The notes beneath the pieces were generated by a model that saw nothing but the letters and a program-made list of their open reading frames with translations, made no database searches and was not told the DNA's origin. From an uncultured Pirellula sp. (GTDB taxonomy: Bacteria; Planctomycetota; Planctomycetia; Pirellulales; Pirellulaceae): 10,007 bases of DNA. The position numbers were made by a program, and so were the translations under genes. Of this stretch, positions 1-6,222 are shown one piece after another. The stretch is from positions 1 through 10,007 of the forward strand of contig CAILTZ010000866.1 in assembly GCA_903837255.1 (NCBI GenBank), given 5' to 3'. Within the stretch, counting starts at the first letter, position 1. Every line of letters starts with the position of its first letter.

Positions 1-1
1 C

Positions 2-1420
2 GGCGATTTTCGATTCGACTTAGGGCCGACGTTTTATCTCTACCCCCGAATCCTCAAAGAGATCTTTCAATCGGTGGGTTACGACATCGACAAAGTCATT
101 CCGATGAAGCGACTGACACCCCAGTACCGCGTGGCCTTTGAAGCCGGCGGGCAGCTGGACTGCACCAATCAGCTCGATGACATGGATGCCCAGATCGCCA
201 AGATCTCCCCGCAGGATGTTGGGCAACTCAAAAAGTATCTCGATGCCAATCGAATCAAGCTTGCTAAGTTCCGGCCGATCCTCGAAAGCCCGTTCAACTC
301 GCTTAGAGACTACGTTAGCCCATCCCTGATGGCCGCGGCCCCGTATGTCAAGCCGTGGAAGTCTCTCGGGCAAGAACTACAAAACTACTTCAAAGACCCC
401 AGGTTGGTGATCGCTTTTTCCTTCCAAGCCAAGTATCTGGGGATGTCGCCGTTCCGTTGCCCAAGTCTGTTTTCGATTCTCGCCTTTCTAGAATACGAAT
501 ACGGTGTCTACCATCCAATCGGTGGGTGCGGGCAGGTCAGCAAACGCATGGCAGATGTCGCCCAGGAGTTAGGTTGCTCGATCCGGCTCGATGAACCAGT
601 CCGCAAACTGCGATTTTCTGGTAAGCGTGTCACTGCGGTAGAGACCGACCAAGGAGTCTACGAAGCCGATGCGTTTGTCATCAACGCGGACTTTGCCCAT
701 GCCATGCAGAACCTCGTACCCAACGAGCTTCGCCCCCGTTGGACCGACCAGAAGCTTGAGTCGAAACGATTCTCCTGCTCGACCTTCATGATGTATCTGG
801 GCCTCCGAGGCGAGTTCCCGGATCTTCCCCACCACACGATCTATATTTCTAAGGATTACGAGGGCAACCTCCGGGAGATTGAACAGGAAAAGTGTTTGCC
901 AAAAGAACCCTCGTTCTACGTCCAAAACGCTTGCGTCAGCGACCCGAGTCTCGCAGCCCCAGGCAAGAGCACGCTGTATGTCCTAGTCCCTGTCCCGCAC
1001 CTAAGCCCCAACACCCCCTGGGACGAAAAGCAAACTGCAGAGTTCCGAGCACTGACGCTCAAGCGACTTGAATCGATCGGGCTCGGGGGCATCGAAGATC
1101 GCATCGAGTACGAACGCATTGTCACTCCAGCCGACTGGAAGGATCAATACTCGGTCTACCGGGGAGCGACGTTCAACCTAGCTCATAACCTTGGTCAAAT
1201 GCTCCACCTAAGGCCGCACAACAAGTTCGAGGACCTCCAGAGCGTCTACTTGGTCGGTGGCGGAACGCATCCAGGAAGCGGTCTCCCGGTGATCTACGAA
1301 TCCTCGAGGATCACCTGCCGACAGTTGCTCTCCGAGCTGGACTTACCGAACAACTTCATCGATGAGCTGCAGCCGATCGGACCACAAGATCGCTTTGAGC
1401 CTGAACTCGCAAACCGTTAA
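2..1420 (+). CDS. Carotenoid (phytoene/dehydrosqualene-type) desaturase, 5'-truncated
   Basis: This is an FAD-dependent amine-oxidase-fold desaturase of the CrtI/CrtN family. Such enzymes introduce conjugated double bonds into phytoene (C40) or dehydrosqualene (C30) at the membrane. The frame is open from base 2, so the start codon and the N-terminal Rossmann FAD motif lie outside the window. The visible part begins with FDLGPTFYLYP, the classical block just after the FAD site. Near the C-terminus, VGGGTHPGSGLPVIYESSRI is the hallmark FAD-contacting signature of the family. About 472 residues are visible; with the missing N-terminus this fits a full-length enzyme of about 500. The GTG at 74 is internal and should not be taken as the start. 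The peroxidase gene follows 24 bases downstream. Planctomycetes are known to make C30 carotenoids through squalene, so a CrtN- or CrtP-like role is possible. Sequence alone does not decide the substrate or the choice between C30 and C40. Confidence 0.93.
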   Translation, partial: GDFRFDLGPTFYLYPRILKEIFQSVGYDIDKVIPMKRLTPQYRVAFEAGGQLDCTNQLDDMDAQIAKISPQDVGQLKKYLDANRIKLAKFRPILESPFNSLRDYVSPSLMAAAPYVKPWKSLGQELQNYFKDPRLVIAFSFQAKYLGMSPFRCPSLFSILAFLEYEYGVYHPIGGCGQVSKRMADVAQELGCSIRLDEPVRKLRFSGKRVTAVETDQGVYEADAFVINADFAHAMQNLVPNELRPRWTDQKLESKRFSCSTFMMYLGLRGEFPDLPHHTIYISKDYEGNLREIEQEKCLPKEPSFYVQNACVSDPSLAAPGKSTLYVLVPVPHLSPNTPWDEKQTAEFRALTLKRLESIGLGGIEDRIEYERIVTPADWKDQYSVYRGATFNLAHNLGQMLHLRPHNKFEDLQSVYLVGGGTHPGSGLPVIYESSRITCRQLLSELDLPNNFIDELQPIGPQDRFEPELANR

Positions 1421-1444
1421 CGCACCGAAAAATTAGCCTCCCAA

Positions 1445-2104
1445 TTGACAGAAAGAGCAACGCACGTGTCGTTGAGCCGTCTCAGGTCGATCGCTTCGGG
1501 TGCCGCCGCCCTTTACATCATCCTCGTTTTACTGGGGATTCTTCCAAACCCACTATCGGTTCATTTATTCGGAAAGACAAACACCATGAACACTTCCAGT
1601 AGCCAGCAGTGGTTTGGCCTGTCAGCCAAGCAGATGGATGGATCGACTCTACCCATAGAATCCCTCCGGGGCCGTGTGGTATTGGTCGTCAATGTAGCGA
1701 GCCGTTGCGGTTTCACGCCGCAGTACAAGCAATTGCAGGAATTGCACGACCGCTACGGCGACAAGGGCTTAACAATCCTGGCATTCCCTTGCAACCAGTT
1801 CGGCGGCCAGGAACCGGGTAGCGACTCGGAGGTGTTGCAATTTTGCAGCACCAACTATGGAGTCACGTTTCCTGTGATGTCCAAAGTCCAAGTCAACGGA
1901 GCCGAAGCGGATCCGATTTATGAGTATCTCAAGAAGCAGTCACCGGGCGTGCTCGGCTCGGAGTCGATCAAATGGAATTTCACCAAATTCCTAGTCGATC
2001 CGCAGGGGAATGTTATCACTCGCTACGCCTCGACGACATCTCCTAGCGATATTGCCAAGGACATCGAAAAGCTGCTGCCAAACCAACTGACTGAAAAGCT
2101 ATAA
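1445..2104 (+). CDS. Glutathione peroxidase family protein (thioredoxin-dependent type) with N-terminal hydrophobic segment
   Basis: The protein reduces H2O2 or lipid hydroperoxides through a thiol. Numbered from the TTG at 1445, the peroxidatic Cys is C88 in NVASRCGFTPQY. The rest of the catalytic tetrad is Q122 (in FPCNQFGGQEPGS) and W177-N178 (in KWNFTKFLVD). C134, in LQFCSTNYGVTFP, sits where thioredoxin-dependent GPx enzymes carry their resolving Cys. This suggests a Cys-based, thioredoxin-recycled enzyme despite the family name. The start is uncertain. The ATG at 1586 has GGAAAG 9 bases upstream and gives a 172-residue protein of normal length. The frame is open upstream to TTG 1445 and GTG 1466, and that stretch encodes SRLRSIASGAAALYIILVLL, a basic-then-hydrophobic segment like a signal peptide or membrane anchor. 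I keep the longer form because this reads as real coding sequence and suggests export or membrane attachment. The gene is probably co-transcribed with the desaturase. Family assignment is firm; start and location are not. Confidence 0.93.
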   Translation: MTERATHVSLSRLRSIASGAAALYIILVLLGILPNPLSVHLFGKTNTMNTSSSQQWFGLSAKQMDGSTLPIESLRGRVVLVVNVASRCGFTPQYKQLQELHDRYGDKGLTILAFPCNQFGGQEPGSDSEVLQFCSTNYGVTFPVMSKVQVNGAEADPIYEYLKKQSPGVLGSESIKWNFTKFLVDPQGNVITRYASTTSPSDIAKDIEKLLPNQLTEKL

Positions 2105-2116
2105 GTCCATTTGCTA

Positions 2117-2137
2117 CTCGGGAATTCTCCCCCCGAG
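2117..2137 (+). other. Hairpin downstream of the peroxidase gene
   Basis: CTCGGG at 2117-2122 can pair with CCCGAG at 2132-2137 across a 9-base loop. It begins 12 bases after the peroxidase stop codon. No T-run follows on the plus strand, so it is not a canonical intrinsic terminator. It could stabilise the transcript's 3' end, act with Rho, or be chance. Confidence 0.25.
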
Positions 2138-2153
2138 CGAACCGCATCCAATG

Positions 2154-2178
2154 AAAAAACCCCGGGATTTCCGGGGTT
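2154..2178 (-). terminator. Rho-independent terminator of the tRNA-Ser gene
   Basis: Read on the minus strand, AACCCCGG (2178-2171) pairs with CCGGGGTT (2165-2158) around a 5-base loop, and the T-run occupies 2159-2154. It lies 7 bases past the tRNA discriminator base, the expected place for a monocistronic tRNA transcript to end. On the plus strand no T-run follows the stem, so it acts efficiently in one direction only. Confidence 0.75.
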
Positions 2179-2185
2179 CATCAAG

Positions 2186-2267
2186 CGGAGGACACGGGGA
2201 TCGAACCCGCAACCCCTTACGGGGCACATCATTTCCAATGATGCCGCTAACCATTCGCTTATCCTCC
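2186..2267 (-). tRNA. tRNA-Ser (anticodon GGA), possible 8/4 architecture
   Basis: Reverse complementing gives an 82-base type II cloverleaf. The acceptor strand GGAGGAT pairs with GTCCTCC, and the discriminator is G at 2186. The anticodon stem CATCA/TGATG holds loop TTGGAAA, placing anticodon GGA at plus 2234-2236 (reads TCC and TCT). A long variable arm with stem CCCC/GGGG and loop GTAA is diagnostic of the Ser/Leu/Tyr class; with anticodon GGA and G73 this is serine. The T loop is TTCGATC. No CCA is encoded, since CTT follows the discriminator. Oddities: position 8 is A instead of the near-universal U, and it can pair with the base normally numbered 65. That allows an 8-bp acceptor with a 4-bp T stem (CGGG/CCCG) as an alternative to 7+5 with a G-U pair. 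The D stem is weak, with only two good pairs (GC/GC) around a loop containing GG. A promoter and terminator flank it, so it is probably expressed. Confidence 0.9.
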
Positions 2268-2295
2268 AAACGGTCGCTGTTCGGTACAAGAGCAT

Positions 2296-2323
2296 ATCTT
2301 AGCAATTTCGGTTCACAAGCCAA
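2296..2323 (-). promoter_or_regulatory. Candidate promoter of tRNA-Ser
   Basis: On the minus strand, TTGGCT (2323-2318) and TAAGAT (2301-2296) are separated by 16 bases. TGC directly precedes TAAGAT, giving an extended -10 element of the sigma-70 type. The mature tRNA 5' end lies 28 bases past the -10 box, leaving a short leader for RNase P. This is a visual match only. Confidence 0.5.
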
Positions 2324-2352
2324 CTTCAAACTACAATCCCCAGTTTTTGACC

Positions 2353-3381
2353 ATGAACCACTGTCGCCGCTGGATCTTTCGTAAAAACTCGACCTCCTAC
2401 GACCTCGTAGCCAACTCGTGCGCGGCCCCAGAACCAGGAGATCTGCAGCCCCACGAATGCTTATTAGCGATCCGCGCCGTGTCCTTAAACTATCGCGATC
2501 GTATCAATTGGAGGAATCTTGCCGGAAGAAACGTCGAGGGCATTGTCCCAACCTCCGACGGAGCCGGAGAAATCCTGGCCGTCGGATCTTCCGTCACCGA
2601 ATTCAAACCCGGAGACCGCGTCTCAGCCAACTTCTTTCCAACCTGGAAGTCAGGGAAATTCGACCTACGGTATCACCAAGCCGACCTGGGGGGAAACCTC
2701 GACGGTATGCTCCGTGACTTTGCGGTTCTCGCCGAAAGCTCTCTGGTGAAAATACCCGATGGCTGGAGTTTTGCCCAAGCCGCAACGCTTCCTTGTGCGG
2801 CTGTAACGGCTTGGGTATCCCTGGTCCGTCGCGGAAACCTGCAAGCTGGACAGACCGTCTGCGTACTGGGGACTGGCGGTGTATCAATCTTTGCACTTCA
2901 ATTCGCAAAGCTCTTGGGAGCCGAGGTTGTTGTCACCTCGAGCGACGACCAAAAACTCCAGCGCGCAATCGCCTTAGGCGCCGACTATGGGGTTAATTAT
3001 CGCACGACGCCTGAGTGGTCCAAGTCCGTATGGTCCTGGACCAACGGCCAAGGGGTCGATCATGTCATCGAGGTCGGTGGCCCTGGCACGCTCGAACAAT
3101 CGATGAAAGCCGTCGCCGCAGAGGGACACATCGCCTTAATCGGTGTCTTGACGGGCTTCGGCGCACCTGCGGCGAGCCTCTTTCCATTGTTGGCTCGCAA
3201 CGTGCGATTGAATGGAATCTACGTCGGCTCTCGGGAAGACTTTCAATCGATGGTCCAGTTCTTAAACGAACACCGATTGACACCTCAGATCGATCGTATT
3301 TTTCGCTACGAGCAAACACCAGAAGCTTTCGAATACCTCGAGTCAGCAAGCCATTTCGGAAAGATCGTCATCGAGCTGTAG
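2353..3381 (+). CDS. Zinc-free MDR oxidoreductase (MDR7-like, quinone reductase/alcohol dehydrogenase-related)
   Basis: This is a 342-residue NAD(P)H-dependent medium-chain dehydrogenase/reductase, predicted to be cytosolic. It has the GroES-like N-terminal fold with AVSLNYRDR (42-50) and PTSDGAGEILAVG (66-78), followed by GDRV (87-90). LPCAAVTAW (146-154) leads into the Rossmann domain, whose nucleotide-binding loop is GTGGVSIFALQFAK (173-186). LGADYGVNY and VDHVIEVGGPGTL follow, and the C-terminus ends in SHFGKIVIEL. The order and wording of these motifs match the MDR7 subgroup of quinone-oxidoreductase-like proteins. Zinc-dependent alcohol dehydrogenases have a GHE metal site and a four-Cys structural zinc loop; both are absent, so a reductase acting on quinone- or enone-like substrates is more likely than a classical alcohol dehydrogenase. 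The true substrate cannot be read from sequence. I chose the ATG at 2353 over an in-frame TTG two codons earlier; neither has a clear Shine-Dalgarno. The stop codon directly abuts the stop of the converging phospholipase-like gene. Confidence 0.93.
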   Translation: MNHCRRWIFRKNSTSYDLVANSCAAPEPGDLQPHECLLAIRAVSLNYRDRINWRNLAGRNVEGIVPTSDGAGEILAVGSSVTEFKPGDRVSANFFPTWKSGKFDLRYHQADLGGNLDGMLRDFAVLAESSLVKIPDGWSFAQAATLPCAAVTAWVSLVRRGNLQAGQTVCVLGTGGVSIFALQFAKLLGAEVVVTSSDDQKLQRAIALGADYGVNYRTTPEWSKSVWSWTNGQGVDHVIEVGGPGTLEQSMKAVAAEGHIALIGVLTGFGAPAASLFPLLARNVRLNGIYVGSREDFQSMVQFLNEHRLTPQIDRIFRYEQTPEAFEYLESASHFGKIVIEL

Positions 3382-3392
3382 TCATCGAGCTG
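3367..3392. repeat. Short direct repeat at abutting convergent stop codons
   Basis: The 12-mer GTCATCGAGCTG occurs at 3367-3378 and again at 3381-3392, with a period of 14 bases. The first copy encodes the last codons of the MDR gene on the plus strand. The second lies in the last codons of the minus-strand gene. This looks like a small tandem duplication at the gene junction. Confidence 0.8.
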
Positions 3393-4560
3393 AAATCGGA
3401 TTGCGTCGATACACGGCACGATCCGGCCACTGCACGCAGTACTCACTCCATCGCTTATCGGGAACCGGATAGTCGGTGCTGATGAACTGCGCTCCGCTTT
3501 GGATCGCTCGATCGCGCTGGGCCGGATCATTCTTGCGAGCTTGCCGGGTGTCAGAGTCAGCCCGAGTCCGCACCAAAAAACCTCGCCGAACACATTCCTG
3601 AATCCTATCAAAATCATTGATCGGATCGTTGAGTTTCATCCAAGCTGCTGCGGGATGATCGGAACCTACCGACACAAACATGATTCGTCCTCGCAAAGAA
3701 TCGTGGTCCTCCAGGTACCGATCCTTGAGCCCATCGGTATTGTCCAAAGCAAAGAAAATCTTGCCACAGCACTCCTCGAGGGTCGGCCAACCCTGGGTCT
3801 CAATCGCCTCGCGGAGCGTCGCACTCTCTCCACGAACGAGATCGGGTGTTAGGAGCAGCCTGCTCGGTACGCAGGTGCGAATTTCCTCATCGAGCGCATC
3901 GAGCTTCTGACGATCGAATTTCAATGGTTTGACCCCTGCAGGTCCGGTCGCAGATTCCTTGAGTTCCAGCAGGATCAGGATCGGCAGGTGGCCCGGATTG
4001 GAGGACGACCAAGCGACCGTTTGCTCAAGAGCCGCCTTGAGCGTAGGAACATGCGTCGCAAAATCGAAGCCAGGTGCATGGATGATCTTGGTCCCTGGCT
4101 GGCCCATCACGGCATCAAAATCGAAGGGCATCCGAGGATCTGGCTCGGTCAGATTGGCCAACTGTCGCCCCACCGGTTTGCTATAAAGCCCTCCGTCAGG
4201 GTCCGCGTAGACATCGAGTTCAATCTGGCGAATCCCATACTCACCGAATTGCCGCTCCAGCGGTGGATGGGTGTAGTCGATCGAATCGGCAACCGACTTA
4301 CCTGTAAGCCCGATTAATTTCATGATCTCTGGAGCGGGTGCTAAGTGGTAGGAATTGTGGGTCCCGACAACTTGGATCTGATTGAGTCGCAAACCTTTGT
4401 CTTCGGCTCTAAGCTCAGCGGAAGATGGCGACTTCTGAATTGGTTCTTGACCTACTCCAATACCCGAGGCAACAAGCGATAGACTTACCAGGAGCCCCGT
4501 CGTTATCCGTGTTGATCGAACCATGCTGTGCAAGCTATAGGTTTTTTTATTGATTTTCAT
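3382..4560 (-). CDS. Secreted Ca2+-dependent PI-PLC-like phosphodiesterase (PI-PLC-C1 type)
   Basis: The 392-residue protein resembles the Ca2+-dependent phosphoinositide phospholipase C family found in bacteria and fungi (PI-PLC-C1 type), which uses a TIM-barrel fold and two His residues to cleave a phosphodiester. The first block is QIQVVGTHNSYHLAPAPE (61-78), with likely catalytic H68. It is followed by QIELDVYADPDGG (112-124), probably carrying acidic Ca2+ ligands, and then KIIHAPGFDF (158-167) with likely second His H161. Later conserved-looking blocks are LILLELKE and the C-terminal GAQFISTDYP. The N-terminus (RSTRITTGLLVSLSLVASGIG, with an internal Met at 13) looks like a Sec signal peptide without a lipobox Cys, so a periplasmic or extracellular location is inferred. 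AGGA lies 7 bases before the ATG at 4560. It is the last gene of a four-gene minus-strand operon, 8 bases after the Rieske gene. The substrate is unknown; bacteria may use such enzymes on host or environmental inositol lipids or on other phosphodiesters. Confidence 0.85.
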   Translation of the reverse strand: MKINKKTYSLHSMVRSTRITTGLLVSLSLVASGIGVGQEPIQKSPSSAELRAEDKGLRLNQIQVVGTHNSYHLAPAPEIMKLIGLTGKSVADSIDYTHPPLERQFGEYGIRQIELDVYADPDGGLYSKPVGRQLANLTEPDPRMPFDFDAVMGQPGTKIIHAPGFDFATHVPTLKAALEQTVAWSSSNPGHLPILILLELKESATGPAGVKPLKFDRQKLDALDEEIRTCVPSRLLLTPDLVRGESATLREAIETQGWPTLEECCGKIFFALDNTDGLKDRYLEDHDSLRGRIMFVSVGSDHPAAAWMKLNDPINDFDRIQECVRRGFLVRTRADSDTRQARKNDPAQRDRAIQSGAQFISTDYPVPDKRWSEYCVQWPDRAVYRRNPISAR

Positions 4561-4568
4561 AAGGCATC

Positions 4569-4913
4569 CTACTTGGGGATCCCGACATAGATCTCTTGAT
4601 CGCGTACTTGGACGTCAAAGTGGTCGGTTTTAATCTTGCGATTGTCCATCCAAGTTCCGTCGGACAAAGCGAACCGCCACGCATGCCAGGGGCAAGCCAC
4701 ACAGCCTTCGTGGATCCAACCCGCCGCAAGCGATGCACCTTGGTGCGGGCAGAAATCATCCAAAGCGTAGTACCGACCCTCGGACTCAAAGACGGCGATC
4801 ATACGGTCTCCGACCGGAAACGCGCGACCCTCGTTTTTAGGGATGTCTCCGGTTTTTGCAACCATCACCCAGTCGATTTTCGCTGAATCTTCATCCATCG
4901 TTGCTTCACTCAC
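4569..4913 (-). CDS. Small Rieske [2Fe-2S] ferredoxin-like protein
   Basis: This 114-residue protein is a stand-alone Rieske domain predicted to carry electrons in the cytosol. The cluster ligands are visible as C55-P-H57 (in FCPHQGASLAAGW) and C74-P-W-H77 (in CVACPWHAW), 16 residues apart. FPVGDRMIAVFESEGRYYALDD before them and the VRDQEIYVGIP ending after them are typical of NirD-like and dioxygenase-ferredoxin Rieske proteins. There is no signal peptide or membrane anchor, so it is not a cytochrome bc1 Rieske subunit. The GTG start at 4913 overlaps the end of the CinA-like gene by 8 bases, a layout seen in translational coupling. An in-frame ATG at 4898 is a possible alternative start. No oxygenase, nitrite reductase or ferredoxin reductase is encoded nearby, so its redox partner is unknown. 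C71 is an additional Cys next to the cluster motif. Confidence 0.92.
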   Translation of the reverse strand: MSEATMDEDSAKIDWVMVAKTGDIPKNEGRAFPVGDRMIAVFESEGRYYALDDFCPHQGASLAAGWIHEGCVACPWHAWRFALSDGTWMDNRKIKTDHFDVQVRDQEIYVGIPK

Positions 4914-6186
4914 CGATAAGCTCCCTTCTGAGCATATCCAACGCGGTCTTGGCCAACCGCTGATAGAACAATTCCGGATGCCCGCTTACACGCTGCGATT
5001 TGGTGACTACTTTCCTGCGATTCCTTTGGTCATCGGCTTTGTCCTCCGCTTGGTCAAGAGGGCCTACCATGGCAACTTGTAGGTCGGCCCAAGGCAAAGA
5101 CGTCTGGCTTTCAAAATCGCTAATAGCTGGGTAGATGCCAACGGCTAACGCATAGTCGGTCTTAAAACTCTGCTGGCTGCGGAAGGCCAAGTTTACTAGC
5201 CAATCCGGATCGGTTGATTCAGGTCGAGTGGGTAACCACGTTAGATGCTTGAGTCCGCTGTTTGCCTGAGGCTCGAATCCATCGCTGAGCATCTGCCCGA
5301 CCCAACATCCTGCCCCGACCTCGACGACACTCAAGGTGCAGTCTTTTTGATCGAGCAACTCGCGCACGACATCTTGTAGTTCAAGGTCTCCTTGGGCAAA
5401 GATGAACTCGCCAAAGGCTTCGCGAATCTGCTCGATAGTACCGAGGATTTGGGAATCGAAATCCTGCTGCGAGGCAGCCTGGGCGGCGATCCGCAGCGTG
5501 ATGGTCGCCTTGGATACCGTGATTCCGACGCGCGGGGTCCGATCTCGGGCGATCAAGTCGGGGATGACCTTTTCCACGTCGCTCTCACCCAAGCCAAAGA
5601 GTTTCAGCGAGTGGTAGTACCAACGATTCTGACCTAGACCAAGTTCGGCGATGAGTCGGGGCTCGACCGTCTGGCTGAGCATCTCGATCATCTCGGCCGG
5701 TACGCCTGGCAAGGCAAATAGACGACTGGAGTGATCGTGGCCGCCCTCGGAGGACTCGAGCCTGACCTCAAGATCAATACCCGGTGCGGTGCCATGTGGA
5801 TTGTGGATGATGCGAGAGGTCACCGGGAACATGGCTTGGACTCGATTCCTCTCGGGCATCGGCCTATTGCGTGTCTTGAATAAGCTTTCGATGTGCTGCA
5901 TGGCTTCAGGTCGAAACTCCAACGGTCGATCAAACGCCTGAGCCATCGCTTCTCGGGTCAAATCGTCAGCCGTCGGACCGAGCCCTCCGGAAATGATGAC
6001 CACATCGGACCTGCCGGCAGCGATTCGAAATGCTGCGACGTTATCAGCCAGATCGTCACCGACGGTGGTATGATGGCGGACATTGATTCCGAGATCGCCT
6101 AAGCGTCGGCTGATGAATTGGCTATTGGTATCTAGGCGTTGGCCGCTGGTCAGCTCGTCACCGACGGAAATGATTTCTGCTTTCAT
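4906..6186 (-). CDS. cinA: CinA-like protein with intact N-terminal MoCF domain and degenerate C-terminal PncC-like domain
   Basis: CinA proteins pair an N-terminal molybdopterin-binding-like domain (COG1058, linked to ADP-ribose pyrophosphatase activity) with a C-terminal nicotinamide-mononucleotide deamidase domain. The N-terminal half is typical: AEIISVGDELTSGQ (3-16), DTNSQFI, ISGGLGPTADDLTREA (65-80), NPHGTAPG (129-136) and FALPGVPAEM (157-166). The C-terminal half (about 270-423) keeps the expected length and the closing helix pattern (LAKTALDMLRREL) but has lost the core signatures. Where family members have a TLAxAESCTGG block, this protein reads TLSVVEVGAGC (284-294), and where they have TGIAGPGG it reads AVGIYPAIS (348-356). 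Deamidase activity is therefore doubtful, and the retained function probably lies in the N-terminal domain. Total length (426) is normal. It follows the acyl-CoA dehydrogenase-like gene by 36 bases and overlaps the Rieske gene by 8. The gene is intact, so this is divergence, not decay by frameshift. Confidence 0.9.
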   Translation of the reverse strand: MKAEIISVGDELTSGQRLDTNSQFISRRLGDLGINVRHHTTVGDDLADNVAAFRIAAGRSDVVIISGGLGPTADDLTREAMAQAFDRPLEFRPEAMQHIESLFKTRNRPMPERNRVQAMFPVTSRIIHNPHGTAPGIDLEVRLESSEGGHDHSSRLFALPGVPAEMIEMLSQTVEPRLIAELGLGQNRWYYHSLKLFGLGESDVEKVIPDLIARDRTPRVGITVSKATITLRIAAQAASQQDFDSQILGTIEQIREAFGEFIFAQGDLELQDVVRELLDQKDCTLSVVEVGAGCWVGQMLSDGFEPQANSGLKHLTWLPTRPESTDPDWLVNLAFRSQQSFKTDYALAVGIYPAISDFESQTSLPWADLQVAMVGPLDQAEDKADDQRNRRKVVTKSQRVSGHPELFYQRLAKTALDMLRRELIGE

Positions 6187-6222
6187 AGACCGCTTTTCTT
6201 AGCTGGGTTGGTATCTAGTGGG

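Noticed and set aside
74..76. GTG at 74 as start of the desaturase
   Set aside because: The frame is open to base 2 and encodes the conserved FDLGPTF block upstream of this codon, so the gene begins before the window.
2111..2384. Small open frames on both strands over 2023-2384
   Set aside because: They cover the tRNA gene, its terminator and the gene edges. The tRNA explains the sequence better, and the translations show no protein-like pattern.
3015..3482. Plus-strand open frame of 155 codons across the MDR/PLC junction
   Set aside because: It is out of frame with the MDR gene and antisense to the phospholipase-like gene, is rich in Arg and Ser as shadow frames often are, and matches no family I recognise.
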